Below, piece by piece: positions 6,908 through 13,404 of a stretch of DNA of 14,575 nt. Position 1 is the first letter of the stretch; each line of letters starts with the position of its first letter. This DNA is from Bacteroidota bacterium (GTDB taxonomy: Bacteria; Bacteroidota; Rhodothermia; Rhodothermales; Rubricoccaceae): contig JADFLK010000010.1 of the NCBI GenBank assembly GCA_022564455.1, positions 1 to 14,575 of the forward strand, read 5' to 3'. The notes beneath the pieces were generated by a model. It saw only the letters and a program-made list of their open reading frames with translations, made no database searches and was not told the origin of the DNA. The position numbers and the translations under genes are program-made.

Positions 6908-6923
6908 TGCTAAATAATTAGCA
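6908..6923. promoter_or_regulatory. Dyad operator at the blaI start site
   Basis: TGCTAA (6908-6913), ATAA, TTAGCA (6918-6923): perfect 6-bp arms. AT-rich dyads at the transcription start are typical for BlaI/MecI-family repressors, which bind as dimers and regulate their own operon. The position, a few bases after the -10 box and 60 bp before the blaI ATG, suggests autoregulation. The sequence is not the staphylococcal bla/mec operator; binding is inferred. Confidence 0.5.
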
Positions 6924-6982
6924 CATTGCGCAACTCCCCTCAAAAGCGTCCGTACGGACCCACTAACCCGAATCAGAGCCCA

Positions 6983-7363
6983 ATGGCTGCGATCGACCTC
7001 AGCCGCCGCGAGCGGCAAATCATGGACATCATCTACCGGCTGGAAAAAGCGACCGCCAACGAGGTGATGGGGTTGCTGCCCAAGCCGCCCAGCTACTCCG
7101 CCGTACGCGCGATGCTCCGCATCCTTGAGGAAAAGGGCCACCTTCGGCACATTCAGGAAGGGCCGCGCTACGTGTACTCCTCAACCGTGGCGCCCGAGAA
7201 GGCCAGCCGCTCGGCGCTCCGCCACGTGATGAGCACGTTCTTCAACGATTCTGCGGCACAGGCCATGGCCGCTCTGCTTGACGAAGCCGCCGCAGAACTT
7301 TCCGCGGAAGACCTCGATCGGCTCTCTCAACTCATCGAAACTGCTAAATCCGAGGGACGCTGA
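6983..7363 (+). CDS. BlaI/MecI/CopY-family transcriptional repressor
   Basis: A 126-residue winged-helix repressor. LSRRERQIMDIIYRLEKATANEVM (6-29) and SYSAVRAMLRILEEKGHL (37-54) form the characteristic BlaI DNA-binding domain. The helical C-terminal half (75-124) is the dimerisation part, which in the family is cut by the partner M56 protease to relieve repression. The start is ATG 6983; the frame is open further upstream but MAAIDLSRRE matches the usual family N-terminus. The stop codon is one base before the ATG of the M56 peptidase gene, so the two are co-transcribed and probably translationally coupled. A dyad upstream suggests autoregulation. Targets beyond its own operon are unknown. 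There is no beta-lactamase nearby, so a general envelope-stress or nutrient role is as likely as antibiotic sensing. Confidence 0.92.
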   Translation: MAAIDLSRRERQIMDIIYRLEKATANEVMGLLPKPPSYSAVRAMLRILEEKGHLRHIQEGPRYVYSSTVAPEKASRSALRHVMSTFFNDSAAQAMAALLDEAAAELSAEDLDRLSQLIETAKSEGR

Positions 7364-7364
7364 C

Positions 7365-7616
7365 ATGTACGCTCTCGACCTCCTCCGCACCGATGCATGG
7401 TCGGCACTCCTTCTTGTCACGGCGCTCAAAGGCGCCATCGTTCTGGTCTGTGCGCTTCTGGCAACACGCCTCATAGCCAGAGCATCGGCGGCCACGAGAC
7501 ACACCGTTTGGGTGCTCGCCTTTATTGCCGTTCTGGTTATGCCGGCGTTGCTGGTGGCAGTGCCGGGTTGGCAGGTTCCGGTTCTTCCTGATGGAGGGCT
7601 TGCTGGGGTTGGATGA
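7365..7616 (+). CDS. M56/BlaR1-like peptidase, N-terminal fragment (frameshifted)
   Basis: This 83-residue frame starts at ATG 7365, one base after the blaI stop, with a GAGGGA site 8 bases ahead. It encodes two hydrophobic segments (about 12-33 and 45-63, with WVLAFIAVLVMPALLVAVPG) that match the first two membrane helices of BlaR1/M56 proteins, then stops at TGA 7614-7616. The rest of the protein continues in the next frame (7591-9111). Removing one G from the GGGG run at 7605-7608 would join both frames into one protein of about 581 residues. The break is therefore a sequencing or assembly error, a recent mutation, or a +1 recoding site. Confidence 0.75.
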   Translation: MYALDLLRTDAWSALLLVTALKGAIVLVCALLATRLIARASAATRHTVWVLAFIAVLVMPALLVAVPGWQVPVLPDGGLAGVG

Positions 7617-9111
7617 GGAAGTCACCTTGGCTATCCCCGATACACGGGTAGGAAGCGTGGTTGCAGGGCTTTCAGGTGCTTCTCTGGTTTATGCAGAGCC
7701 GGCCTCGAAATCGATTAGCCTCGGTGCACTCCTTCTCCTTTTTTGGGGGCTAGGCGCATTCTTCGTGGCCGCGCGGTGGGTGGCGGGCGTTCTGAGCGCC
7801 TGGGCGCTTACACGAAAGGCCATGCCCGTGAACGACCCCGATTGGATGGCCGCCGCCAATGAAGTCAGAGCGGAGTTGGGCCTCAGGCGCGCCGTCACCC
7901 TTCGCATTAGCGCACACACGCGCACCCCCATGACGTGGGGTACGATTTGTCCGGTTGTTCTGCTTCCTGAGGGCGCCATGCGGTGGTCTGCCGACCGGCG
8001 TGTCGTCGTTCTTACACACGAGCTTGCCCACGTCCGTCGTCTGGATGGCCTGACGCAGTGGATTGCTCAAGCAGCCTGCGTGCTGCATTGGTTCAATCCG
8101 CTCGTTTGGAAGAGCTACCAGCGGTTCCTCGTGGAGCGCGAGCACGCCTGCGACGACTACGTGTTGGAGGAAGGCACGCGGGCGTCCACCTATGCCGAGC
8201 ACCTTCTCGACATCGCAAAGGGCCTCCGCAACCAGCAGCGGGCTGAGTTGGCGATGGCCCCGATGGCGCACGGCACGCAGATTGAAGAGCGGCTTCGCTC
8301 GATTCTGAATGACCAACAGCGCCGCGACCGTCTCTCACGCGGCTTGCTTTTGATTGTATGCACGCTCGTCTTTGCATTGGTCTGGCCCGTGGCCGCCATC
8401 ACGTTTGTCGCGCGCGGCCATCAGCCCATCACGCAGCACGCACCCGCGCCACCTGTTCACCCGGAAGCTCCTTTGGCTCCGCTTCCGCCGGCCCCGCCAC
8501 TACCTCCGGAAGCTCCGTTGCCGCCACTACCGCCGGAGCCTCCTTTGCCACCGCTTCCGCCCGAACCTCCTGCCCCTCCGCATCCCGAGTTGGCCCATGA
8601 GCCACATGCCGGCGCGTTCTTAGTGCCGGTTGCAGAGGTGATGAGCGGCCCGGCTTCAGCCGGTAATCAGCGGATCGCATTCCGCCGCGAGATTACGGTG
8701 GAGCAACGCCTACGCAAGCGCGCCCGTGACAATCAGTTCCGCGTGCGTCTCAATGCCTCGCTGGCCGCAGAGATGGAAGAGCTCGGACGGAGCATTCAGG
8801 TAGACGTGGAGCGCCTCGTTCGTGACGTGGAGAATGATCGGTGGGATGCGTTGGAAGAGCGCACCCGCAGTGTTGTCCGCCATGTGGAAGCTATTGTGCG
8901 TGAAGCCCAAGATTGGGATAAGACGGACTGGATAGAGAGCCAGGCGGAGATCTTGGCCTCTATCGATGAAGGCTCTCACGTCATTGCCGCCATCGATTGG
9001 AAGCGCGACGTTCAGAGACCATCTCGGCGCGGACGCCCGTCAGCTCACCCGAACCGCACCAACAATAGCCACAATTCCGACACCTGTCATAGCACCGACA
9101 ACCACCAGTAG
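7591..9111 (+). CDS. M56/BlaR1-like membrane metallopeptidase, main part
   Basis: This frame (506 residues from ATG 7591) carries the catalytic region of an M56 zinc peptidase, which in the BlaR1 family cuts the BlaI repressor on signal. It has a membrane helix at about 44-66 and the zinc-binding HELAH (143-147; bases 8017-8031). WFNPLVW (167-173) and EREHACDDYVL (182-192) are both family signatures. Another membrane helix lies at about 252-272. After it comes a proline-rich linker (284-333) with a PLPPLPPEP-type repeat, then a charged helical domain (360-470) outside the membrane. No penicillin-binding sensor domain is present, unlike true BlaR1. ATG 7591 lies inside the preceding frame and probably is not a real start; the intact gene would begin at 7365. 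The last 40 residues are polar and low-complexity, so the exact end is less certain. A DUF5916 gene follows 99 bp later. Confidence 0.85.
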   Translation: MEGLLGLDEEVTLAIPDTRVGSVVAGLSGASLVYAEPASKSISLGALLLLFWGLGAFFVAARWVAGVLSAWALTRKAMPVNDPDWMAAANEVRAELGLRRAVTLRISAHTRTPMTWGTICPVVLLPEGAMRWSADRRVVVLTHELAHVRRLDGLTQWIAQAACVLHWFNPLVWKSYQRFLVEREHACDDYVLEEGTRASTYAEHLLDIAKGLRNQQRAELAMAPMAHGTQIEERLRSILNDQQRRDRLSRGLLLIVCTLVFALVWPVAAITFVARGHQPITQHAPAPPVHPEAPLAPLPPAPPLPPEAPLPPLPPEPPLPPLPPEPPAPPHPELAHEPHAGAFLVPVAEVMSGPASAGNQRIAFRREITVEQRLRKRARDNQFRVRLNASLAAEMEELGRSIQVDVERLVRDVENDRWDALEERTRSVVRHVEAIVREAQDWDKTDWIESQAEILASIDEGSHVIAAIDWKRDVQRPSRRGRPSAHPNRTNNSHNSDTCHSTDNHQ

Positions 9112-9161
9112 AGCGGCGCCACCACGCCCCCAACGTCCTCGCTTTTCCACCTATGCCCACG

Positions 9162-9184
9162 CCCCGCTGGATAGCACGGGGTTT
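9162..9184 (+). terminator. Weak terminator-like hairpin before the DUF5916 gene
   Basis: CCCCG (9162-9166), a 10-base loop, CGGGG (9177-9181), then TTT. The stem is short and the T-run only three bases, so it may end part of the blaI/M56 transcript or mean nothing. It ends 26 bp before the next ATG. Confidence 0.25.
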
Positions 9185-9210
9185 CTCGGTAACCAAGCCG
9201 TTCTATCGCC

Positions 9211-11910
9211 ATGATCTCCCAGTCCCGCCTCCTTGTGGGCGCGGCGCTAGCAGTTCTGCTATGCCCTTTCGCTTCCTCGCAGACCTCACCTCAGGGTCAT
9301 TCCAGTGAAGGAGTTACACATACGGCCCTCCGGATAGACACAGCCTCTAGGCCAGATATTGATGGCCGTCTCGACGACCTCATCTGGGCTGATGCGCCTA
9401 CGTCAACGGGCTTCATTCAGCGGGGCCCGAACCCGGGGACGGCGGCCAGCGAGCGAACCGAGGTAGCTGTTTTGTACGACGAAAACGCCCTCTACGTGGG
9501 TTTTCGGTGCTTCGTTCAGGATCCCTCTACCATCGTTGCTCCGCTCGCGCGACGCGATGAGTTCGTAAGCAGCGATCGGGTTTCGGTTGACATCGACTCG
9601 TACAACGACGGTCGTACTGCTTTCTCGTTTGCCGTGACGGCTGGAGGCGTTGAGCAGGACATCCTCATCTACAACGACCGCGAGGAAGACAGCAGTTGGG
9701 ATGCGGTGTGGGACGGCAAAGTGGCCCGGTTTGAAGGCGGCTATACGGCAGAGTTTCGCATCCCATTTTCTCAACTCCGGTATGCGGCGGGGAGCGGCCC
9801 GACAACGTGGGGCATCCAGTTTCAGCGGGACATCCCGACGAGAGGTGAGAGCTCGTTCTGGGCGCCCATCCTTCCCGATGTGGAAGGATATGTCTCCCGC
9901 TTTGGTCGGCTGGAAGGCCTCCGTGATCTCTCAGCTTCCCGCCGCATTGAGATTCTTCCATACGTCGCAAGCCAGTTGACACGTGCGCCTGGTGATCTCG
10001 ACAACCCGTTCTACAGCGAGAACGACTTCCGCCCCAGAGTAGGTTTTGACGCCAAGGTTGGGCTGTCGAGTAATATCACACTAACGGCTACGGTGAACCC
10101 TGACTTCGGGCAGGTTGAGGCCGACCCGGCTACCCTAAATCTCTCGGCATTCGAGACGTTCTTCAGCGAACGGCGTCCGTTCTTCCTGGAGGGCGTTGAC
10201 ATTTTTGACTACGGCAGCACGCGCACCAACAACGTCTCTTTCCGGCCCACGTTTTTCTATTCGCGTCGTATTGGCCGGAGCCCCCAACGAGGCATCGGCG
10301 GTGACGACATCCTCTATGTTGACAGTCCATCTCAGTCCACGATAGCAGGCGCCGGCAAGGTGAGCGGCAAGATTGGGCCATGGTCCATCGGTGTGCTGAA
10401 TGCCGTTACAACGGAGGAGAATGCCCGGTACATCGACGACACGAATCAAGAGCTAAGTACGCCCGTAGAGCCGCTTTCCAATTATTTTGTCGGGCGGTTT
10501 CGAAGGGACTTCCGCGAAGGTGCTACCGTCGTAGGTGGTCTCGTCACCGCCGTGAACCGCAGCATGGGCTCGGAGGGATTGTTTGACGCCATCCTGCCCT
10601 CCAGCGCCTACGTGGGCGGGCTGGATTTTGAGCACAACTTTGCCGATCGTAATTGGGTCGTCAGTGGCGTCTACGCAACGAGCTACGTAAACGGCTCGTC
10701 AGACATTATTACGAGCCTGCAGCGTAGTCCACAACGCTACTTCCAGCGCCCTGACGCGGACCATGTTGATGTAGACTCATCGCGGACGAGCCTGAGCGGC
10801 TTCCACACGGAAACATCACTGGCTAAGACTGGCGGACGGTGGCGAGGCTCCCTCACAGGCACACTCACGACGCCGGCATTTGAGGTGAACGACCTCGGAT
10901 TCCAGAGTCGTGCCGATGCCATCTCTGCGAACTACCTCTGGTCGTACAACCAGCCTGAACCTCAACACCTTCAGTACTACGAGTTCTGGCAGTACGGAGG
11001 AGTGGGAACGAATTTCAATGGCGACATCATCAACCACTACTACGGTGGCGGCGGATACATTCAATTCCGCAACCAGTGGTCGGTTAACCCTGGGTTTGGG
11101 TTTAATCCTGTTGCGTTCAACGACCGATTGACGCGCGGCGGACCGATTGCTCAGCGGCCGATGGATGCTCGCATCAATGCAAACTTTGACACAGACAGCT
11201 CAAAGAGGATTTCCGGCGGTGCGTTTGTCAGCATCCGCTCTGAACTGCCGAACGACTACAATGGTGCTCAGGCCGAGTATGACCGCTACGCCGGATTCTG
11301 GGTACGCGTTCGGCCTTCCAATGCGATCTCGATTACACTAGAGCCTGAATATGGTATTGAGTACGACAACGACCAGTTCTTTACTCGTATCGACGACCCC
11401 GCAGCGACCGGCACGTTTGGCTCGCGGTACGTCTTCGCGGACATCAGTCAGAGATCCTTTAACCTAGGTGTGCGCGTGAACATGACGTTTACACCAGAGC
11501 TCACGCTCCAGTTGTTTGCTCGGCCGTTCGTCACCTCTGGCGAGTACTCAAACCTGAAGGAGTTCCGCACCCCTGGCTCCTTCGACTTCGATGTCTATGG
11601 AGAAGATCGAGGCGCGATCACGCCCGTGACAGAAGATGGCCGAGTAACCGAGTACATGGTAGACCCCGGCGATGGGGGCGATCCGTTTACGCTCGACAAC
11701 CGCGACTTCAACTTCCGTTCGCTGCGCGGCAACGCGGTCCTCCGGTGGGAGTGGCGGCCGGGCTCCACGCTCTTCCTCGTGTGGCAGCAGCAGCGGGAAG
11801 ATTTTGCGCCCTTCGACGGATTTGGAATCGGCGAGGAACTCGGCGAGGTCTTCCGCGCGCCCGTCGAGAACCTGTTTCTGGTCAAGGCTACGTACTGGTT
11901 TGGGTTGTAG
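9211..11910 (+). CDS. DUF5916 outer-membrane protein with CBM9-like domain
   Basis: An 899-residue protein with a signal peptide (residues 1-24, cut near ASSQ) and a CBM9-like beta-sandwich at about 35-230, with RPDIDGRLDDLIW, LYVGFRC and FRIPFSQLRY. The long DUF5916 region follows from about 245. The family signature is clear: NPDFGQVEADP (296-306), LSAFETFFSERRPFFLEG (311-328) and many alternating beta strands after that. The chain ends in NLFLVKATYWFGL, an aromatic/hydrophobic strand typical of outer-membrane barrels. The molecular role of the family is not established; binding or passage of a sugar or other ligand at the cell surface is a guess. The ATG at 9211 directly precedes the signal peptide and has no Shine-Dalgarno. 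It follows the BlaI/M56 pair in the same direction, so it may be controlled by it. One sampled line has about 53% GC, lower than in the ATPase gene. Confidence 0.9.
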   Translation: MISQSRLLVGAALAVLLCPFASSQTSPQGHSSEGVTHTALRIDTASRPDIDGRLDDLIWADAPTSTGFIQRGPNPGTAASERTEVAVLYDENALYVGFRCFVQDPSTIVAPLARRDEFVSSDRVSVDIDSYNDGRTAFSFAVTAGGVEQDILIYNDREEDSSWDAVWDGKVARFEGGYTAEFRIPFSQLRYAAGSGPTTWGIQFQRDIPTRGESSFWAPILPDVEGYVSRFGRLEGLRDLSASRRIEILPYVASQLTRAPGDLDNPFYSENDFRPRVGFDAKVGLSSNITLTATVNPDFGQVEADPATLNLSAFETFFSERRPFFLEGVDIFDYGSTRTNNVSFRPTFFYSRRIGRSPQRGIGGDDILYVDSPSQSTIAGAGKVSGKIGPWSIGVLNAVTTEENARYIDDTNQELSTPVEPLSNYFVGRFRRDFREGATVVGGLVTAVNRSMGSEGLFDAILPSSAYVGGLDFEHNFADRNWVVSGVYATSYVNGSSDIITSLQRSPQRYFQRPDADHVDVDSSRTSLSGFHTETSLAKTGGRWRGSLTGTLTTPAFEVNDLGFQSRADAISANYLWSYNQPEPQHLQYYEFWQYGGVGTNFNGDIINHYYGGGGYIQFRNQWSVNPGFGFNPVAFNDRLTRGGPIAQRPMDARINANFDTDSSKRISGGAFVSIRSELPNDYNGAQAEYDRYAGFWVRVRPSNAISITLEPEYGIEYDNDQFFTRIDDPAATGTFGSRYVFADISQRSFNLGVRVNMTFTPELTLQLFARPFVTSGEYSNLKEFRTPGSFDFDVYGEDRGAITPVTEDGRVTEYMVDPGDGGDPFTLDNRDFNFRSLRGNAVLRWEWRPGSTLFLVWQQQREDFAPFDGFGIGEELGEVFRAPVENLFLVKATYWFGL

Positions 11911-12070
11911 TCCAGGCTGCAGGGGAGTGCAATTCGGCTTCCCGGCCGGAACTCGGGCAAGAAATTTGCAATTTGCATGAAGGCGGTCGTAGTTACGGCC
12001 CGGCGGTGCTGCCGCGAATCAGCGAAAGGGCGCCGCGTTCCCGTTCGTCCCCCCAGCGAGGAACGTCTTC

Positions 12071-12778
12071 ATGTCTGTTCTGCACCTCAACCTTTTTGCA
12101 GCCGCCACGGACGCCGAGGCAGCGCGCTACCGCGTTCTGGCGGGCCTGAAGGAAGCACACACGGCATTTGTTCGAAGTCGTGTGTACCCACATTTAGCCG
12201 ACCTCATCCGTCTCCGGCGCGCATTGCGGGATCTGCTCGACGGCGTTGAGCACTACCGCGAGGGCCATACCGGCAGAATCAAAGGAGTAAACTGGGAATC
12301 GCGGGAGGTAATTTTCGATCCTCCAGACGGCGAAGCTCCCTTGCTCGCCGAGGATCTGGCTCGCTGGGCTCTGCCTCAACTCACCGAGGTCATAGAAGAA
12401 GGACGCACCCTGTTCGAGTTTGTGGACGAACACGCAGAGTTGGAAGCTGTCGGCATCGTGCCGGCGTATCAGGACGAGGGTTACCTCATCCTCCCCGATG
12501 AGGCAGGAAACATATTTGTACTACGCTACACGATGTCGGCACTTACGGGCGAGGACGGCAAGTACCGTAGCCTTCGGACGAAACCCATCGCCGCCGATCT
12601 TCCTCCGCTGGCGCCTCCGCGTACGTGGAAGGCGCGCCTCGTGGAGCGCTATCCCGACCTGCCCACGCCTGCCACATTCCGTCTTAATGCCGATGTGGCC
12701 TTTCCCCTGGAAGCCACCATGCTACCCATCGCCAAGCGGAAGCTGCTCCGCATGATCAGCGAAAGAGGCGAAGCATAG
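12071..12778 (+). CDS. Conserved-looking protein of unknown function
   Basis: A 235-residue soluble protein that I do not recognise. There is no signal peptide or membrane segment. The first 120 residues are mostly charged helices (RVYPHLADLIRLRRALRDLLD; VIEEGRTLFEFVDEHAEL). The middle looks like beta strands (EAVGIVPAYQDEGYLILPDEAGNIFVLRYTMS, about 126-157), and the end is basic (AKRKLLRMISERGEA). The gene is believable: ATG 12071 has a GAGGAA site 8 bases upstream, base composition fits the neighbours, and the other frames give only short shadows. The 160-bp gap before it holds no clear promoter. It is not obviously coupled to the DUF5916 gene upstream. An internal regulatory or scaffold role is conceivable, but nothing in the sequence shows one. 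Confidence 0.75.
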   Translation: MSVLHLNLFAAATDAEAARYRVLAGLKEAHTAFVRSRVYPHLADLIRLRRALRDLLDGVEHYREGHTGRIKGVNWESREVIFDPPDGEAPLLAEDLARWALPQLTEVIEEGRTLFEFVDEHAELEAVGIVPAYQDEGYLILPDEAGNIFVLRYTMSALTGEDGKYRSLRTKPIAADLPPLAPPRTWKARLVERYPDLPTPATFRLNADVAFPLEATMLPIAKRKLLRMISERGEA

Positions 12779-12806
12779 CGCTGAGAATACGGCGCTTCGA
12801 TATTTT
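12777..12806 (+). terminator. Weak hairpin after the unknown gene
   Basis: AGCGC (12777-12781) pairs with GCGCT (12792-12796), overlapping the stop codon, and is followed by TCGATATTTT. The short stem and interrupted T-run make this a poor terminator candidate. Confidence 0.25.
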
Positions 12807-12935
12807 CGGATCGGCTCTTCATTTTTGTACGGCCACTCAGGATCGTATCTTTCAGGCTGTTAATAAATACAGGGAGCCGCTTCCTGCACGACGCTTGTTG
12901 CACTTTGAAGGCCCCACTAACCACACGAGGGACGT

Positions 12936-13124
12936 ATGAGCAAAGAGCGGATGGAGTCGAATTGGGAACGTGTCAGGACGCAAATCCTTTCCGTTTGGGG
13001 CGAGCTTGACGAGAAGGACATGAAGAAAGCACGTGGCGACCTTAACCGGATGGTCAGCCTCATCCACGATACGACCGGCGAGGATCGGGCCTTGATCCTG
13101 CAGAAGATGGCGACGCTCATTTAG
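12936..13124 (+). CDS. CsbD-like small stress protein
   Basis: A 62-residue protein whose ESNWERVRTQILSVWGELDEKDM (7-29) follows the CsbD pattern (nW..lkg.v...WG.LtddD). The rest (ARGDLNRMVSLIHDTTG) matches the second half, which in relatives reads eGk...LvgkiqerYG. CsbD proteins are small, helical and induced by general stress in many bacteria; their mechanism is unknown. The conserved glycines and the YG of the second half are partly replaced, so it is a diverged member. ATG 12936 has a GAGGGA site just upstream. A MITE-like element starts immediately after its stop codon. It is probably monocistronic. Confidence 0.78.
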   Translation: MSKERMESNWERVRTQILSVWGELDEKDMKKARGDLNRMVSLIHDTTGEDRALILQKMATLI

Positions 13125-13259
13125 GAGGCTGTTGAAATACCGAAAATTGCGGGGAGCGACGTCAATCTTTCCAACGAAACCCCCTCTCCCAGACGAGAGG
13201 GACGGGGTGAGGGGGATGGTGTCAACGACAGCGCGTTTGACGATTAAATCAACCGCCTC
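13125..13259. mobile_element. MITE-like palindromic element
   Basis: A 135-bp non-coding element with imperfect terminal inverted repeats: GAGGCTGTTGAAAT (13125-13138) and AAATCAACCGCCTC (13246-13259), 11 of 14 bases matching. The interior contains CCCTCTC (13182-13188) pairing with GAGAGGG (13195-13201), and CCCCCTC pairing with GAGGGGG (13209-13215 region). The CCCTCTCCC...GGGGTGAGGGG pattern is a widespread dispersed repeat type. It begins on the base after the csbD TAG and ends 28 bp before a terminator hairpin. There is no transposase. I see no certain target-site duplication. Confidence 0.55.
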
Positions 13260-13287
13260 TTAGCAGCCCGCCGCCCTGCACATCTCG

Positions 13288-13319
13288 ACGCCCGGTGCAG
13301 TTCTGCGTCGGGCGTTTTT
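13288..13319 (+). terminator. Strong Rho-independent terminator
   Basis: ACGCCCG (13288-13294) pairs with CGGGCGT (13309-13315). Inside, GCAG (13297-13300) pairs with CTGC (13303-13306) across a TT loop, with a GT/GT internal mismatch between the stems. TTTTT (13315-13319) follows. It is the best terminator in the window. It probably ended the csbD transcript before the MITE-like element came to lie between them. Confidence 0.8.
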
Positions 13320-13333
13320 GCATGGTTTTGCGT

Positions 13334-13346
13334 GAAGGCAGCCTTC
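13334..13346. promoter_or_regulatory. Short palindrome upstream of the carboxylase gene
   Basis: GAAGGC-A-GCCTTC is a perfect 13-bp palindrome with a single central base. It cannot form a hairpin loop, so if functional it would be a protein binding site. It lies 59 bp before the carboxyltransferase ATG. No convincing promoter boxes are visible around it. Confidence 0.2.
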
Positions 13347-13404
13347 GTGGCGGGTCCGAAGATGGTAGTTTTCGTCCGCACCTTCGTTCTTGTGGATTGC
13401 TCTG

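Noticed and set aside
8440..8600. CRISPR or tandem-repeat array
   Set aside because: The repetitive bases encode an in-frame proline-rich linker; there are no regular repeat-spacer units here or elsewhere.
8966..9214. Alternative frame as the true C-terminus of the M56 protein
   Set aside because: It is also proline-rich and would overlap the next gene's start by four bases, but there is no homopolymer or clear motif to justify a second frameshift; kept only as a doubt about the last 40 residues.
11911..12070. Regulatory RNA or promoter in the DUF5916/unknown-gene gap
   Set aside because: Only a short repeat (ATTTGCA twice) is visible, with no matching promoter boxes or terminator.
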